A DNA stretch of 64,000 bases from Prinia subflava (GCF_021018805.1 NC_086253.1:32690083-32754082), one strand, 5' to 3'; shown: positions 23,401 through 37,136, counted from the first letter of the stretch. Translations and numbers: made by a program. The notes: generated from the sequence alone by a model not told the origin.

Positions 23401-26400
23401 GGAGAAAGTGATATGTCATTAAGTTTTCTAATAACTCATTAAAAAGGAGGAATGTATTTGGAATTCTTCTTCATACCAAAATGCAATAAGATTTCTCCTG
23501 TCTGTTCCTGACTATTTGCTTTCATTATGTTGAATATAATGTCAAGCTTATTGACTCTATATCAAAGTTTTCATGTGGGAAGTTAAAATTCAAAAAAGCT
23601 GCCACTGGAAGCAGTGATGGGTTTAGAGGAAAGCAACTGGGCCAATTGGTTAAAGCCTTGACCAGGACTAAAGGCAGTGACAGAGCAAATCACATCTCTC
23701 ACCATGTGGACTGATGGAGGAACCTGAGGCTGGCACTGGTGTGATGCCAGATCACAGGGTATGTCTGGGAAGCTGGAAAGAAAAATGGTGAAAAAAGCAG
23801 GGAGGTGAAATTTCTTGATGTGGCAGCTATTGGCCCATTACATGATTTGGGGCGAGTTGCTTTTCTATGCTTGCTTACCTACCTCAAAAGTGGCAGTATT
23901 TTTGTCTTTGAAGAGTTTCTTCATTGTTCTAACATTGTTCAGATTTTCTTCAGCTTCAGGCATTCTGAAGTCACTGAAAATCTTTAGCTCTAAAAAAGGT
24001 TGAGATATTTTAATACTAGCTAGCTAAACAAAAAAATTGAGTAGCTCTAAGTGTGTTGTCGATACATACATTTTCACATCTAGTGAAACCCTTACACAGG
24101 ATTGGTAAATTGAGTATTACTAAGATTAACCTGACTCTGGTGAATTGCATGAAAGACAGCTGGTTTTACAATTCCAGAAGTGTTATAGAAACCCTGGACC
24201 CTCATCCTGATTGTCATCTCTCTATTTTAAGTCAGGTTTTTCTACTAATTTCTGGCACTGAGACTTCTTTCTATTCCTAAATAAAAGATTAGCTATTCAG
24301 AAAGGATACCAGGATTTTCATATTTCTTGTCCAGTTTTGTCACTCCTTGAGGAGAGAAGACATAATAACATCCTCCTTGTTCAGATACATTCAGTAGAAA
24401 CCAGATGAAAACATGATATTTGCAGTGAGTTATGGGTAAAGTTGTAGGCCTGTCACAAAACAGTGGTGTCATGCTGACCCACTGCCCTGTATTCAGTCAG
24501 AATGATTTGTTAACCCTTCTGCTTTTAAGCTTTAGTGTTGTTGCACTGGAATTAAAAGTAGTTACTCTACCTGATGAGAGTGCTGCGACTTACACTAAGC
24601 AAAGTTCTGTCAGCTAAAGGCGGTCAGTTGTAAATTAAAAGCAGGATAGCTTCTTGCAGTTATCGACACTTGTGCTTCAAAACCGTTCTGGATTGATTCA
24701 CAAATATCCTTGTGTCTCTGCTGAGCAGAACTAAGAAAAGTTTTGGTGTTTCTCTTGGGGAGTATCATGTTACAAACTACTGCTTACTACTGCAAAACCA
24801 GGAGCCAGGGTTCAGTGTGCTTTGTGAAGCTTGAACAGCACAATTCCGCAGTGTACTTGGGCAAGAAAGGAAGGAAATCTGACAACTGCTATGCACCAGG
24901 ACTACTACTCTGCATAACTATTTTTCTCCCTATTTTGCTAGTCTAAATTCTTACCAATTAAAACTACCCTTATCTGGAGAGCCCAAGTGATCGATTTCTT
25001 TCCCTATCAAAATTCAATTTTAGAAACATGACCCTGAAGCATCTGAGGAAAAAAGAAATTTTCCCTGGAACTGCTGCTTTGGCCTGAACTTTTAAGAAAA
25101 TTTAGGAAATTTTGTAGTATTACATAAAGAATTTCAGAGAATGGAAATGCCCAGATGGGTGTTAAAATCCCCTGGACATAGCATTCCTCAGCATCAAGAA
25201 GAGTTGTGGTGTCAGGGTTCTCTACTGCAGTCTCTCAGCATTGACTACTGAATGTATGCACATGTAGGCAAAAGCTGGAGCTGATGGTGTTTAAACTGAC
25301 TGCTGCAGAACTGCATAACATAACTAAATGAACCCTCTATACTAAAAAAAAAAAAATTAAGTTTGTACATAACCCTAATTACAGACTGGTAATCACTGCA
25401 GAGCAAGGGCTTTTCACTATTATATCCAAAATTGCATACAGTGAAGTCTCACTGAATTTTTTACACTGTTTCATTTAGGGATTTTGTTTGAAAAAGCTAA
25501 CTTGTTAAATAGGAGTACATGGGCATATGGATTTCTTTCATTCTCATAGTTCTGAGATTAAAATTTGAGGCAATGCTACTTGGAAATGAGCGGCCTCATG
25601 CCTGTAAACTCCACCTTCTGACAAGCTAGTTGAGAGGATCTCAGTGGTGCAATTTTCATTTCACTTAATGCACAGTAAACTTCTCCAGGGACATACTAAA
25701 TAACAAACAACTTTTTTTTCTTGGAGTACTGAGTATTGAGGTAACAAATTGGTTATCAAACAACATGTATCAGATCTCTGGTTGGATTTTTCAGCACCAA
25801 TAATAATTATAATATGGTATGATAATTTTCAACTTTTAGAGGGGTATTTCCCAAGACTGAGGCAAAATTCCCTAATTTTTGAGGTACTGTATATTTTTAA
25901 ATACCCAATCTAGTCTTTATTTTCCAGATATCTTGACATAGCTGTCTGTCTTACACCTTTTATGTGCAGTTTTTGTTCCAAATGGTGTTAATGTATCAAA
26001 TAAATTAAATTACATGTCCTGTAGAAACTGAAGACTTTCTGAGGGAGTTCAAAATTGAGTTGGAATTTTGAGATATAGTTGTCCTTTTTAGTTCTTCAAA
26101 TGCTGAGAAGCTCATACTGCCAAGTCACCTATTAAGTGCTTAAACAGTAGCCTTTATCGACGTTTTTTCAGCATTACGCTATCTAGTGCCTTACAATTTA
26201 CCTATTTTAAAAAGACATCTGCTGTGCTCTGTTGTTGAACGCTGCCAAGTTTGATTGCCAGCCAAGGCCTGTTTGTCCTTTAGTCACTGACAAATGCGTG
26301 ACTGTGTTCCAGAGATGTGACAGATAATCAGCTGCCTCACACTATTGGTAAAAGGTAACCCTGACCTTTCCTACAAATAATTAGTGTCCATTATAATCCC

Positions 26401-26514
26401 CACCTACATCCTTTTCACCACTGTTGTGGAAAAAAAGATCAGGCCTTTTCCTTATTTTGTTCAATAACAATTTATTAGTAAATTTTAGCAATCCAGTGCC
26501 AGAATTTTCTGCAT

Positions 26515-26612
26515 AATTTCAATATTGAAATATATCGATCCAGGAAATATATCAATATTAGACATATTAGAAATATATTAATATATCAGCATATCAATAG
26601 TTTGAAATATAG
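26515..26612. repeat. AT-rich imperfect repeat of ATATATCAATATTA type
   Basis: Several imperfect copies of (G)AAATATAT(C/T)(A/G)AT and ATATCA-type words lie in about 100 bp. They look like a degenerate microsatellite and may be polymorphic. No coding content. Confidence 0.5.
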
Positions 26613-28412
26613 CAAACTGGGAAACTCTGGAATCTGGTAGATTTTGTTGGGTTATGTATTCTACCTCTTGTATGGATGTTGGGATACTGATTTCTGAAAA
26701 GATAAGGTACTTGGAAGAAATTCCAGATGAGGAACAAACCAACTGAAGTGGTCTTGGGCAGACATTGACTTTACCTATTGATTATTGGCAGAACACTTGA
26801 AAATTATTATTGCACCAAGCCAAGTATTTGAAAATAGTACACTGAACTCATTTCATTTCATAGACATTAACTGTGTAGCTCTGAAGATCCTAGGAGTGCT
26901 GTTAGCACCCTTCTGAAACTTCGCTCCAGCCTGATCTTTCCATGACGTTCCCTTTCTATGATAAGCAAGAATGCCTTTGCCATCCTGCTCCTGGAAAGTC
27001 AGAAACCAAGGGTAGGAGTCTGGCACTTGTGATTTGGAATTCCTTTGGTTCATGTCCCTGGACATGTGTGACAATGAAACTGCATACAGCTATGTTATGT
27101 GGCTAATTACCTTGAAATTGGATTTTGCCTCCCAAGTAACTTTTATGTGGTTGAAAATTCTGAAGTGTTGCTATCTATCAGATGTAGCCTGATGTAGTAT
27201 AGAAATATACAGTTCTTTTCTGCCATTGGTGCAAAAGCCATTTATTGAGCACAGACAGCACTTAAATTCCAATTTTATGCTATTTCATTTCTCACGAATG
27301 GTGATAAATGGAAGAATTGTATACAGGGGTTTGCTCTTTCAGGTGTTTTATGCCTTCTGTCAGCATTTGCTGTGAAAGAGACCCGTTAAAGCCTTGATCT
27401 AGCAGAATTATAGTTCCACCTTTATTACCAAGCATTTTTTCCACTACTACATATTATTTCTAGAACTGATGTTGTCTTCCTTTGTCTTTCCTAAGCTCAA
27501 AAAGTATAGATTCTGTTAATCTGTATTTTTTTAATGAAAAGGGCAATTATATCAATGCCATCAACTGCATGGGCAAGAAGCTATAAAAACATAAGTATTG
27601 CAAACCAATTGAGTCATCTGATTCAGCTTAGTGCAATGTATGCTTCTTCTTATCTACTTTATCCTGTCTTTCCTTGGAACCACATAGGCTATTTATTCTG
27701 AGTAATGAGGGAAATAGCATCAGTGACAGTGAGTGGTGAGTGCCCAAGGCACAACTGCATTAACTGGTACTGTATTGTTCATCTTGGTTTTAGCCTGCTA
27801 AAGAGTTGGAAGATAGGCTGCCAAGTACCAGGGGTGTTTCACTGTACTGTTTTTATTCTTTCACTCTTATTTTGTTAGTAGGGTCATTGGATATTGACTC
27901 CCTTAACAAGTGATACTTCTTGTTATAAACTGCATAATTCCATCTGTCCAAACCTCAGATTATCAGTGGGTGGGCAGTATCTGCTTTTAATCTGTATGTG
28001 GTGCTGTCCTTTAAAATCCTCACCCTGTTATTTCCCTGCTTTCAAGTATATTAGTTGCTATGGAAACAACATCACTGTTGTGAGCTTCTAAATCCTGAAT
28101 ACATTTGAGTCTCTTGTTTTCCTTCATCTTGTTTATATACAGTGGTTCTTTTCCTCCCACACTAAATCTGCAGCTTGTTTCAGAAAGTGATGCTGAGCAA
28201 ACTCTCCACTGCTGCTTCCTTAAAGTTAAATGCTAGGAGTCTGTAGCATCCAACAATCCTTATATCAGAGATTCTGATACTGTTTTTTGTGTTTCTGCTG
28301 ATCTGAGTCTGATTCTATTTGGAGAAATCAAAGATCTAAATTTTTGTGCCAGAGAGTAATAAATATCTATAATAATTGAAACACAAAACCTTAGACAATT
28401 AATTTTTCTTGT

Positions 28413-28945
28413 ATCACAGAATGGTTGAGGTTGGAAGGCACCTCTGCTTTAGCAAGACCATCTGGAGTCAAATGTCCAGGATGATATCCAGAAGGCATTT
28501 GAGTATCTTCTATAACAGAGATGCAACACCCGCTGGCCAACCTACAGCACTGCTCAGTCACTCTCACATTAAACAAGTGTTTCCTGATGTTCAGACAGAC
28601 TTTTCTGTTTCAGTTTGTGCCCATTGTCTCTAATCCTGGGTACCATTGCATGCAACCTGCAGTCAGTGCACACAGCCTCCCTTCAGGGGTGTGTAGGTAG
28701 ATGAGATGCTGGCCCCTGCCTCCCACCAACCCTCTCCCAGCTTTCACTGGGCTGAACAGTCCCAGGTCTCTCAGCTGTTCCTGCCAAGAGGGATGGCTCT
28801 CTCAGCCCACTGTGTGTCCCTTTACTGGAGTCTCCAGTGTGTCAAGGGCTCCTTGTACAGGGAAGCCCAGAACCAGACACAGTTCTGCAGCTCTACAGGG
28901 GTGGCCTCACCAGCACTGCATAGAGAAGGATCACATTCCTATTTG
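28413..28945 (-). mobile_element. CR1 LINE fragment, antisense
   Basis: The left edge, ATCACAGAATGGTTGAGGTT then GGAAGGCACCTC, is the reverse complement of the CR1 3' end. The rest follows the CR1 order: GTGTTTCCTGATGTTCAGAC, CAGTTTGTGCCCATTGTCTC, CCCAGGTCTCTCAGCTGTTC and CACCAGCACTGCATAGAGAA. About 530 bp remain. The frames of about 80-90 codons on the plus strand here are read through the antisense of the element and are not genes. Confidence 0.92.
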
Positions 28946-31900
28946 AATATTTCACCTTTTTCCCCTCCCTGGTGTGAAGTCTAGTTGAAGTTTCTATGAT
29001 AAACTCTGAATGTAAGTGAGGTACCTGATGGAAAACTGGTAGCAGACTTTTTAATATAGTCAAGTTTTGTAATTTTATATCTATTGCTTGAACACTGTTC
29101 AAGACCAAAACTTAAGACAGAGTTGAAAGTCACTTCAGGCTAAAAGGAAGTGAATGTTAAATAAAGTTTAAGAAACCAAACCATGGCCAAACCAGAAGGC
29201 AATTGTAATCTAGAAGTAACAAAAAAGCTGATTCACTTCCTAGAATAAAGGATACATCTGGCAGGTGGTCTGCTGAAGTTCCTAATATGTTATGTTGTAC
29301 TCTAGAGAAAAATAAATAAACTACCAAAAAAGTACAAACTGTTAACATCTAAGTGGAGGTAGATGCTGCTATTTGTTCAAGCAATTCTGGAATGCTTTGG
29401 CATTGTTTCACTTCTAGCACAAAAGAAGAAATGACCTCTTCATGAAAAGAATTCTGTGGATAAGCTGGTTGCTACCTTATCAACTCTGCTATTGTAGTTA
29501 ATGCCAGCCAGACATGTTAGTGTGACTTAGACATACCCTGCTATGGTATTTACACTTTGTCAGAAGTGTTCTGAGATTGATTTGTGACCTCATCTGGCAT
29601 AGAGAGATGCTGCCAAGTTCTCAGAATTGATAAAATTTAACTCCTCTTTCCAAGTTTATTTAAAGCTCCCTGTCTTCAAAGAACTTGGAAAAATATGGTG
29701 GTTTGCTACCTTTATTGTGCTTATTTGCTGCTGATGTTCCCATTCATCTGCTTTTTCCAAATCTTATTGCTTCTAACAAATGGTGATCTGAAGTACCATA
29801 GCTACTGGCATTTCTTTCTGATACCTTTGAGCATAGGTTTTAAATAGTAACTTTTCCAGGGGGACTGTGAAGGTGAAAAACTGTTGCATTCAGGGTGTGC
29901 GGAGTTTAAGTGTAATGAAGGGCAGATCTTTAAATGTTTTCTGGTTAGCTCTGAGGAGAATCAGAGACAGATTGGACTAGCCCAACATGCTCTCTATCAC
30001 TTAATAGGCCAATCTAATCAGGCAAGAACAACTCTTTTGAGATGAGAGCCACAAGTATGGTCATGTCTAGGGAAGTGCTCTCTATTTTTAGTAAGCTGAT
30101 TTTCAGCATTGTGCAATGTTGAAAGTAAAGGGTGTGGGGGAGCTGGAAAGAGATCATTTGGGGCTGATTTTGTTGTTTAATTTCTTCTTTGTTTTTTTTT
30201 TTACGCCAGATTGAACGAAATTAGGTTGGTCAGAGGTATATTAGGAAGCATACTAATTATTTGTTGGGTAGTAGCGCAAGGGGTAGAAAAATACAACAAA
30301 GTGCAGGTGGCTGAAAGAGATTGAGGTTATAGGGAAAAAGGAATACTGATATGGACAAAAAAAAATTAAAAAAAAAAAAAGAGTAACAACCCCCATCCTA
30401 GTTTATTAACAATGACTCAGCTAACTCTAGATAGTTCAAATTGTACAGAAATAGAACAGTTTGAATTGATTATTGTTGGTTTAGATCTTTGTGCCAAGCA
30501 GACCTGAGGTAGAATTCATGAGGAGGTCTAAGTCAGTTGTAAAAGGCTCTTGCAAAGCATTTGCAAGAATTGTGGGCAGCATGTGAAAATCAATGTTCCT
30601 GCCCCATTTTTCCACTAACAAACTCTTCTTCCTGCCATTTTTCCCCATTTCTCACAATTGATATTGTATAAATGTAGTGATTACATGTTAAGAATTGTTT
30701 CTCAAAATGAAGATGAGGAATGTATATCCTAATTACTAGGGTATGAAAGAACAGCCCATGAAATGGTATGAAGCAAGCTTTTGGAATGAAGGGACAGCAA
30801 ATTTGGAACACAAGGGCCTGAGGCTTTCTGACAGCTGCTCTCAAGGAGTTACAAAGCTGAAGCAGTGATTTAAGGAAGAGGAAGTGATGCCAGTGGAGAA
30901 GGTGCAGTTCAGCAGGACACGGGCAATAGCCCAGGGATGTGGCTTTAGGTTTTAGGTAAGGAGAAGGTGACGAAGGATAACAGTAGAAGAGTAGGTAAAA
31001 GTTTCAGATTTATGTATCATAAATGGAGGAAAGAGGAGGCTTGGAGGCTGACAGCTTATCTTCCTAAATATCTAAAAGTGATGTTTGAGAAATACTCACA
31101 CCTTTTCAGCATAGAGGAGTTGGCTGCTAGTGTCTAAGCAGGGGAAATAACCTTTGTCCTGGATATTTGTTCATTATGCTTCCTCTGTAAATTGCAATAT
31201 GTGAGGAACTTCTTATTGAGAAGTTAATAAAATTTTCACCTTGGAATTCTGTTTACTCTGCTCTTGGAGAAAAGATGGAAAAACAGTTCCTTTTCATTAT
31301 GTAGTTATCAATCTCAAATTTATACTTTTCTACACAAGTGTAGAATATGCAATGAGACTTCATAATGTATGCTGCCAAGCTTGATTTTCCAATACAGTGG
31401 GAAGCCAAAAATTTCTAGCACTGTCAGCAATTCAGGCCTCTGTGCTGGGACTGGCATTTGGTGTTCACAGGAACTCAGGCCTATAGGGATCTCCAGCTCA
31501 TAAGGGAGGCAAAACTTGCTTTTTTTGGGTTCTAGGTGGCCTGGGGTCTTCTTCAGAACTTAATCTGAACTCTTGCTTAGGGCTGTGAATTGATGTAGTT
31601 ATTTAATGGAACTGCCAGTACATCACACAATCAGGACTGGAAAGCTTTCAAGTACAAATTGACCAGATAAACTATTAATTGTCTTGACAATATCCTTGGC
31701 ATTCTCTGAAAGCATGGTGCATTTCAGTACCAGTTTCTCATTTTTTGTTTTGCTTTAGGTCACAGTTGACCTCTTGGTGATATTTCCAAAATTCTGAGGA
31801 TAATTTTAAGACAGTTCCTTTCTATGTCTTAGGGTTCTTTTTGTTTGTTTGGTTTTTTTGTTTTTGTTTTTGAAAGTTTGCTATTTTCTCTCAAAACTGC

Positions 31901-33233
31901 ATGTTTAAGCAGTTTTGGGAGAACCTTGAATAGTGTTACTTTTTGAGCTCAAGTTCACATTCCTTCTCCCAAATACCATCTTTAAGATCTGAAAATGGAA
32001 TATTTATCCATTCTGTCGTTCTCTTGATTTAAAATCTGCTCAATACACCACAAAATTTGAGATATTTTCTTGGGATAACTGAAAACAAAATTATGTATGT
32101 GTTATAGTGTGTATACATATATATGTATAGCATTTTAACTTATATAATGCATTAAATAATCCAATTTCATAGCCAAGCAAACAGAAAAGAAAAATGAGTC
32201 TATTTTAGATTCTTTTTTATCTTAAAATGCAGCAGAAATTTATCCACAACTGTATGTCCAAACAGCTAAAAAGCAGCTTAATTTAATTTTTGTAATATTT
32301 TGTATTTGTGGCAGTTCACTGTTGCCTTTTTACTAAATTATATCAGAAAGTAAAGTACTAAATAGTAAGATAGGAAATAGTGTGGAAATTGCTCCAGGAA
32401 TTCAGCAACATTTTTAATCCTGGTATAAAACATGAGGGATCTAGTCTTATTAGGTTAAGACTCTTTCATCTCTAATTAACTACAAAATGACTTCAGGGTT
32501 TCCTTTTAAAAATTTTAAATATTTTTTTTTAAGAAATTCAAAGTTACTTCTCTCTCCTCTCCTCTCCTGTTTAATGACTGTACTCATGTGATGAGGAATG
32601 TGTCTCAAAGGGCAACTGTGAATAAAAGAATATATTTCCTGTGATAAGAATTTCTCAAATGCACCCAAAAAATCCTTCTGAAATGCTCTTGTGATTGTTT
32701 TATTTAAATGCATGACACACCTTAAATACTTAAATCAACTCATTGCTTTATTCAATCTAGATAGAATTCTCTGTCAGCATGTTTGCCAAATATCTGACTG
32801 AATCCACAGTACAGAAAATTCATCAGAGTTGTTATTGGTGGGAATCTGAAAATACAAAGCTAATAACTAGAGTTGCATTCAGTGTTCAGTAGCTGGTGGA
32901 GGTACAAACAAGTTTGACCCTGGATGAAATTAACACTTAATGTCTGAATTTTGGTTTACTTGTCCACAGTAAACCAAAGGTTGTGTCTCAGGCAGTTAAT
33001 TATAGTAATGTCTTGGGAACTGGATATCAGTGCTTTTCTTCATAGGCTTGTCATCACCTGGAACCTTGGAAAAACAATGTTAACTACTCTGTACTTCAGC
33101 ATACCCACCTACAGGTATTCATTATGTTTATCTACTGCTTTGTATTCAAGCAAGTTGGCCAAACAATATAAAAAAAAACAGTCTTTTTAAATTTGAGACC
33201 TTTGATATAGGACAATTTCTTTATGAATATAAC

Positions 33234-33274
33234 AGTCCAAATTGCCTTTAAGTCCAAATTGCCTTTAAGTCCAA
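33234..33274. repeat. 17-bp tandem repeat, 2.4 copies
   Basis: AGTCCAAATTGCCTTTA occurs twice perfectly in tandem, followed by a partial third copy AGTCCAA. This is a slippage-type duplication. Confidence 0.85.
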
Positions 33275-35973
33275 TAAGTCTTTCATTTCAATATATCATC
33301 AAGTGATTACAGAAATTGAATGAGGGTCAGAAAGATTGGTAATTGTTAATGATATTCAGGATGGCTCAACACTAGGTGTTTTCCTACTTGGATAGTTATA
33401 GATGTAGGAATAATTTCAATGTCATGCCATAAATAAAATGCTGATTTTAATATAGTAATTCCTTCATAACTTAGGATCTGTTCTTTTGATATTTCCTGTC
33501 CTAGAGTGACAATGCCTTTTAATATTTGTTATTGTTCATGCTTTTAAAATAGTGTTATAATGCAAATTAATTATTCATAAAACAATGCTTTTTAATGCAT
33601 TGTATGCAAATCACAGTTCTTGAGTTGATTTAAGAACTAAATGTTGCATTATTGGAGATACATGTTTTATACTGTATGGAGCTGGTTTGAGACAGCTGGA
33701 AACCAGTTTGTGAAGGAAAGTAGCAGGACAGGCTAAACTACAGTGGTGAATGATATGCTGATACAAGTACCTATAGATAAGGCTGAAAATAATGTTATTT
33801 CTGTCCCAAAACCAGAGTGTTAGCAATGTTCTGGCAAGAATTGGTGAACAGCAGTTTTCTTTCAGCTCTGATTGCTCTGAGCAACTGTTCTCCAGGTACT
33901 ACAAGTGAGATCAGGAAGCTCATTTGAATTAACGTGGGAGTAGGATTTGAGCAAAGATACCAAGTGATGTGTTCTGTTTTCAGCTCTGTTCTAATACAGC
34001 AGGCAAGTGGTTATCTTTAGGCACTTAAATACTCATTGTAGGGTCAGTATGACTACATTCCTTGCACTTAAATTTTTATGTAAGAGGAGTATGCTAGCAG
34101 CTACTATTTCAGCTACCTGGTTCTGGAGCTTTCTTAGAAACACAGACATACTAGTGTAACTGAGCCTTGGGGACTACCAGAGGTTATTCAGTCTCACAAC
34201 TTCACTGTTGGTCCAGTTCACATCCTTTGACGTTATGATTTTAGTGGGTTTTACCAGAAGAAATATTATGCCTGTGCAGAGCATGCATCAGAAATTGTTT
34301 CTAGGACTTCTGTGGAGCTTTTAGTTAAACTCAGGTTAGCTTCTCACAATTTGTGCTGTAATTGTTTGCTGAATTGGAGCCATAATCTGTACTTGGGTTA
34401 AGTTTCTTCTAATTTCTGCCTAATCACTTATGAAACTGCAGAGAAGGAAAGGTTGCATGTATATGTATATTGCTGAGTCCTATGAGACATGGCAGGAAAA
34501 AGCTCCATCAGTCTTTTCTGGATAAAAGTATGCCTGCACAACAGACTTCTAGATCCCTAAATATTGAATTATGAACTTGAAATCTTAAACCAGGTTTTTA
34601 TTTAAAAAAAAAATCAAGAACATTTCAATGGATATGCTTCCACTGTACTTTCAGGTGCCTGCGTACGTATAGATACAGAGACATGGACAAATGTCCTGAA
34701 GCTTTTCCAAGCTGTTAGAAAGCTGTTGCCTTTCCAATATATTGCTTAAAAACTCATGGCCTCTATGTTTCCAAAAGCTATTTTAGCCTGTCTGTGGAGA
34801 GTATTGTGATAGTAACCACACTTAGTGCAAAAAAAGTGATAGAAAACCTGTTTGTGTCTTCCCTTACTGAAGAGCATTTTTAATATTTCTTTAAGTCAGT
34901 GACTATATTAATGCATTAAAAAGAAAGAGACTGGATGTGCAGTCTGTCTCATGTTGCTTATTAACAAAAAAAGTTAGTAAACCAATCATGGTGAAATGGT
35001 GTTCTTGTAACGCAGCCTGGTTTTGTTTTAATACTTAGTATGTAAGTAATTACTTCAGTAGTTTAATGTTTTCCAGGCAAAAGCTTCAGAATTGGGTTGC
35101 CAAATCAGCAGACATCCTTTTTTGATCAAAAAGTACTGTTGAACAGTAGTCATGGCACCAAAAGTGTGTGTTTGAGTCGCCGGAGCAGGGAGTACTTTCA
35201 CCAGATGCTAGAACAGACCCTCACTGCCAGCTGCAGTTTGAGAGATGTGGACATCCACCCATCTTGTTTAAGGCTAAGAAACAAAGAAACAAGACTAAAT
35301 TAGCATTGGTGTTGAAGCATCTATTTAAGTATACTGGAATGTTTCAGCTCCAACACCTCAGAGATCTAAACAGAATTTAGTTACTTGTTTCCTTGTGAGC
35401 CCCTCCCAGGTCACTTTCACAGAGCTCTGTGCTCACTTTCAGAGAAACTTAGACAAGGAAAAGAGGGTAAAAGATGGTGAGGGATGAAATCTAAAATCCA
35501 CCCAAGTGGACCTTAGTTCTCTGCCCAGGACTCCACTGTGACACCACTGTCCTTGGATCTTGAGAGCAGCAAATTCGCTTGGAGAGGCGGAACAGCAGAG
35601 CTTTGTCTACAAGTTGTATTCAGAGGCAAAAAATCTGCTGTGGCCCTAGGAAAGTATAACTGAACAAGGAAATGCAATTATTTCATATATGTATTAAGTC
35701 AATCCCTGCTAACAACTGGGAAATTCTGACCAGTACTCTGAACTCTTGTGTATGAAATGCAGTATGCTTGCCAAGATACATTTAATGCTTCTAAATGACT
35801 GTTTGAGAGCTTTAGGCTGGTGGGTGCTGCATGTGCTTTCTAGTTTATATTCCTGACTCCTTAGGCAGTTGAGATATGAGTTCGTGACAGGTTTTGAAGA
35901 GCAGAAATTTTTATGAGCAGTTTTAAATTGCTCGCAAATATCTCCTTTTCTTCGTGCTTCTAACTGAAATGGG

Positions 35974-36000
35974 AAAAAAAAAAAAAAAAGAGAGAGAGAG
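35974..36000. repeat. Poly-A (16) followed by (GA)n
   Basis: Sixteen A residues run into GAGAGAGAGAG, about 300 bp upstream of the CpG island. A simple sequence repeat with likely length variation. Confidence 0.85.
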
Positions 36001-36279
36001 TTATTCTAAACAGAATAAAATTGGTTTACATGGTAAATGCCATGTACAATCTTTGGAAGTCGTCTAACAAGCAGCAACCTTTAACCCTTTAAGATCAACC
36101 AATGTGTTTATGAACTCTAGGAATTGTGATGTCAGGAGTTAGCTTATTGTGAATGAGCGGGGACTCGGGCTTTATTGTTGGAACACCAGCTGACTATTGT
36201 ACAATGGTTATCCCTAATGGTGATTTCCTGCGTAAGGACAGTTATTTACCCTGAACGCTTACACAGTGCCCTGTCAATT

Positions 36280-36980
36280 CCGTCGCTTCAGTCTGGTGCT
36301 CCGGAGGCGCTCCCCGGCCGGGTTCGCGGGGTAGTTTGCGGGGCTCGGCGGGCGCGGTGCGGGCGGGCCGGGCCGGGCCGGGCCGGGCCGCTGTTGGCTG
36401 TTGCCATGGCTCCGGCAAGCCGGGGGAGCCCAATGAGCGCTCTGCGGCGGTGCCGAGGGGACCAGCCATTTTGCTTATGGAAAACAATGTGACATATTAT
36501 GCTGTGCCGTGCCGGGCAATAAACAAAAAAAATCCCGTCGGGGGACGCAGGAGAAACGGGCATATTAGTGAGTAATGCCGGCGGCAGAGCGGGCTGCGAG
36601 CTGCCGCTCCCGCCGCCGCTCGGGGGAGGCGGAATGCGGGGCGATAATGCTGCATATCTGCTGTCAGGCAGCGGAGCGGGGGTTTGTCGTGTGAAGGCAG
36701 GGCTCCTCCGCAGTGCTGTCGCGGCGGCTCGCTAGCCGCCGCTCGGAGCCGAGCCGGGATCCAGCGGAAGGGAGGCGCCGCTCCGCTCCGCTCGCAGCGC
36801 GGCCGGCGCCGGGCGCTGCCGGGAGCAGGTGTGCGGCACGGCACGGCCCGGCCCGGCACGGCCCCGCCGCGGCTCCCGGGCTGCGCCCGCCGGGAGAGCC
36901 GCTGCTGCTGGACCCTGCCGCGAAAGGGAGCCGCTGAGCGCCTCGGCTGCTGCCGGAGAGGTACCTGGGCACGGGCTGGT
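36280..36980. promoter_or_regulatory. CpG island, probable promoter and non-coding first exon of a host gene
   Basis: About 700 bp change abruptly from AT-rich to very GC-rich with many CpG dinucleotides, including five perfect GGGCC units at 36365-36389 and CGGCACGGCCCGGCCCGG-type runs near 36835-36860. In vertebrates this is the signature of a promoter. The open frames on both strands here (up to 175 codons) are low-complexity Arg/Ala/Pro/Gly translations of GC-rich DNA and I do not call them genes. I cannot name the gene. Direction is suggested as rightwards by plus-strand donors at 36961 and 37131, but a bidirectional promoter is possible. Confidence 0.75.
36957..36966 (+). other. Candidate splice donor at the end of the CpG island
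   Basis: GGAG-AG|GTACCT at 36960/36961 is a fair vertebrate donor exactly where GC content falls. It would close a non-coding first exon starting inside the island. Confidence 0.35.
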
Positions 36981-37127
36981 GCGGGTCTGTGGCACCGCTG
37001 GGCACAACTTCGTGCAGAAAACAAGCTTCGCCTGGTATCTGTGCCGTGGAAGGTTGGCTTTGGTCGGTGGCTGGTTTAGAGTGGTTGCCGAATTCACTGA
37101 TCGGACTGCGTTGTCCTTAAACGTTTC

Positions 37128-37136
37128 GATGTGAGT
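37128..37136 (+). other. Alternative splice donor downstream of the CpG island
   Basis: GAT|GTGAGTG at 37130/37131 matches the donor consensus well after the GT. It could close a longer alternative first exon. Confidence 0.35.

Larger units (their letters stand above)
14397..28412. other. Long non-coding stretch; no gene seen
   Basis: Fourteen kilobases without a recognisable exon, RNA gene or complete transposon. It contains a 22-bp tandem duplication (16151-16194), a 20-nt poly-A run (17383-17402) and an AT-rich repetitive patch (26515-26612). Two moderately complex stretches, about 26,150-26,420 and 27,540-27,640, lack repeats and could be conserved non-coding elements, but that needs alignment. 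All open frames are at most 150 codons and without motifs. Confidence 0.5.
28946..36279. other. Non-coding DNA upstream of the CpG island
   Basis: No exon, RNA gene or large repeat recognised. It contains a G/T-rich run at 31,836-31,872, a CT-rich tract at 32,549-32,568, a 17-bp tandem repeat (33234-33274) and an A16 plus GA run (35974-36000). Near the island, 36196-36205 is the palindrome ATTGTACAAT, two facing SOX-type cores. Confidence 0.5.

Noticed and set aside
28701..28984. 81- and 92-codon plus-strand frames
   Set aside because: They lie in the antisense of a CR1 fragment.
36406..36492. ATG with good context (GCCATGG) in the CpG island as a protein start
   Set aside because: The frame closes after 27 to 28 codons with no splice donor before the stop; at most an upstream ORF.
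36242..37134. Several overlapping frames (up to 175 codons) on both strands in the CpG island
   Set aside because: Low-complexity Arg/Ala/Pro/Gly translations with no domain; typical of stop-poor GC-rich promoter DNA.
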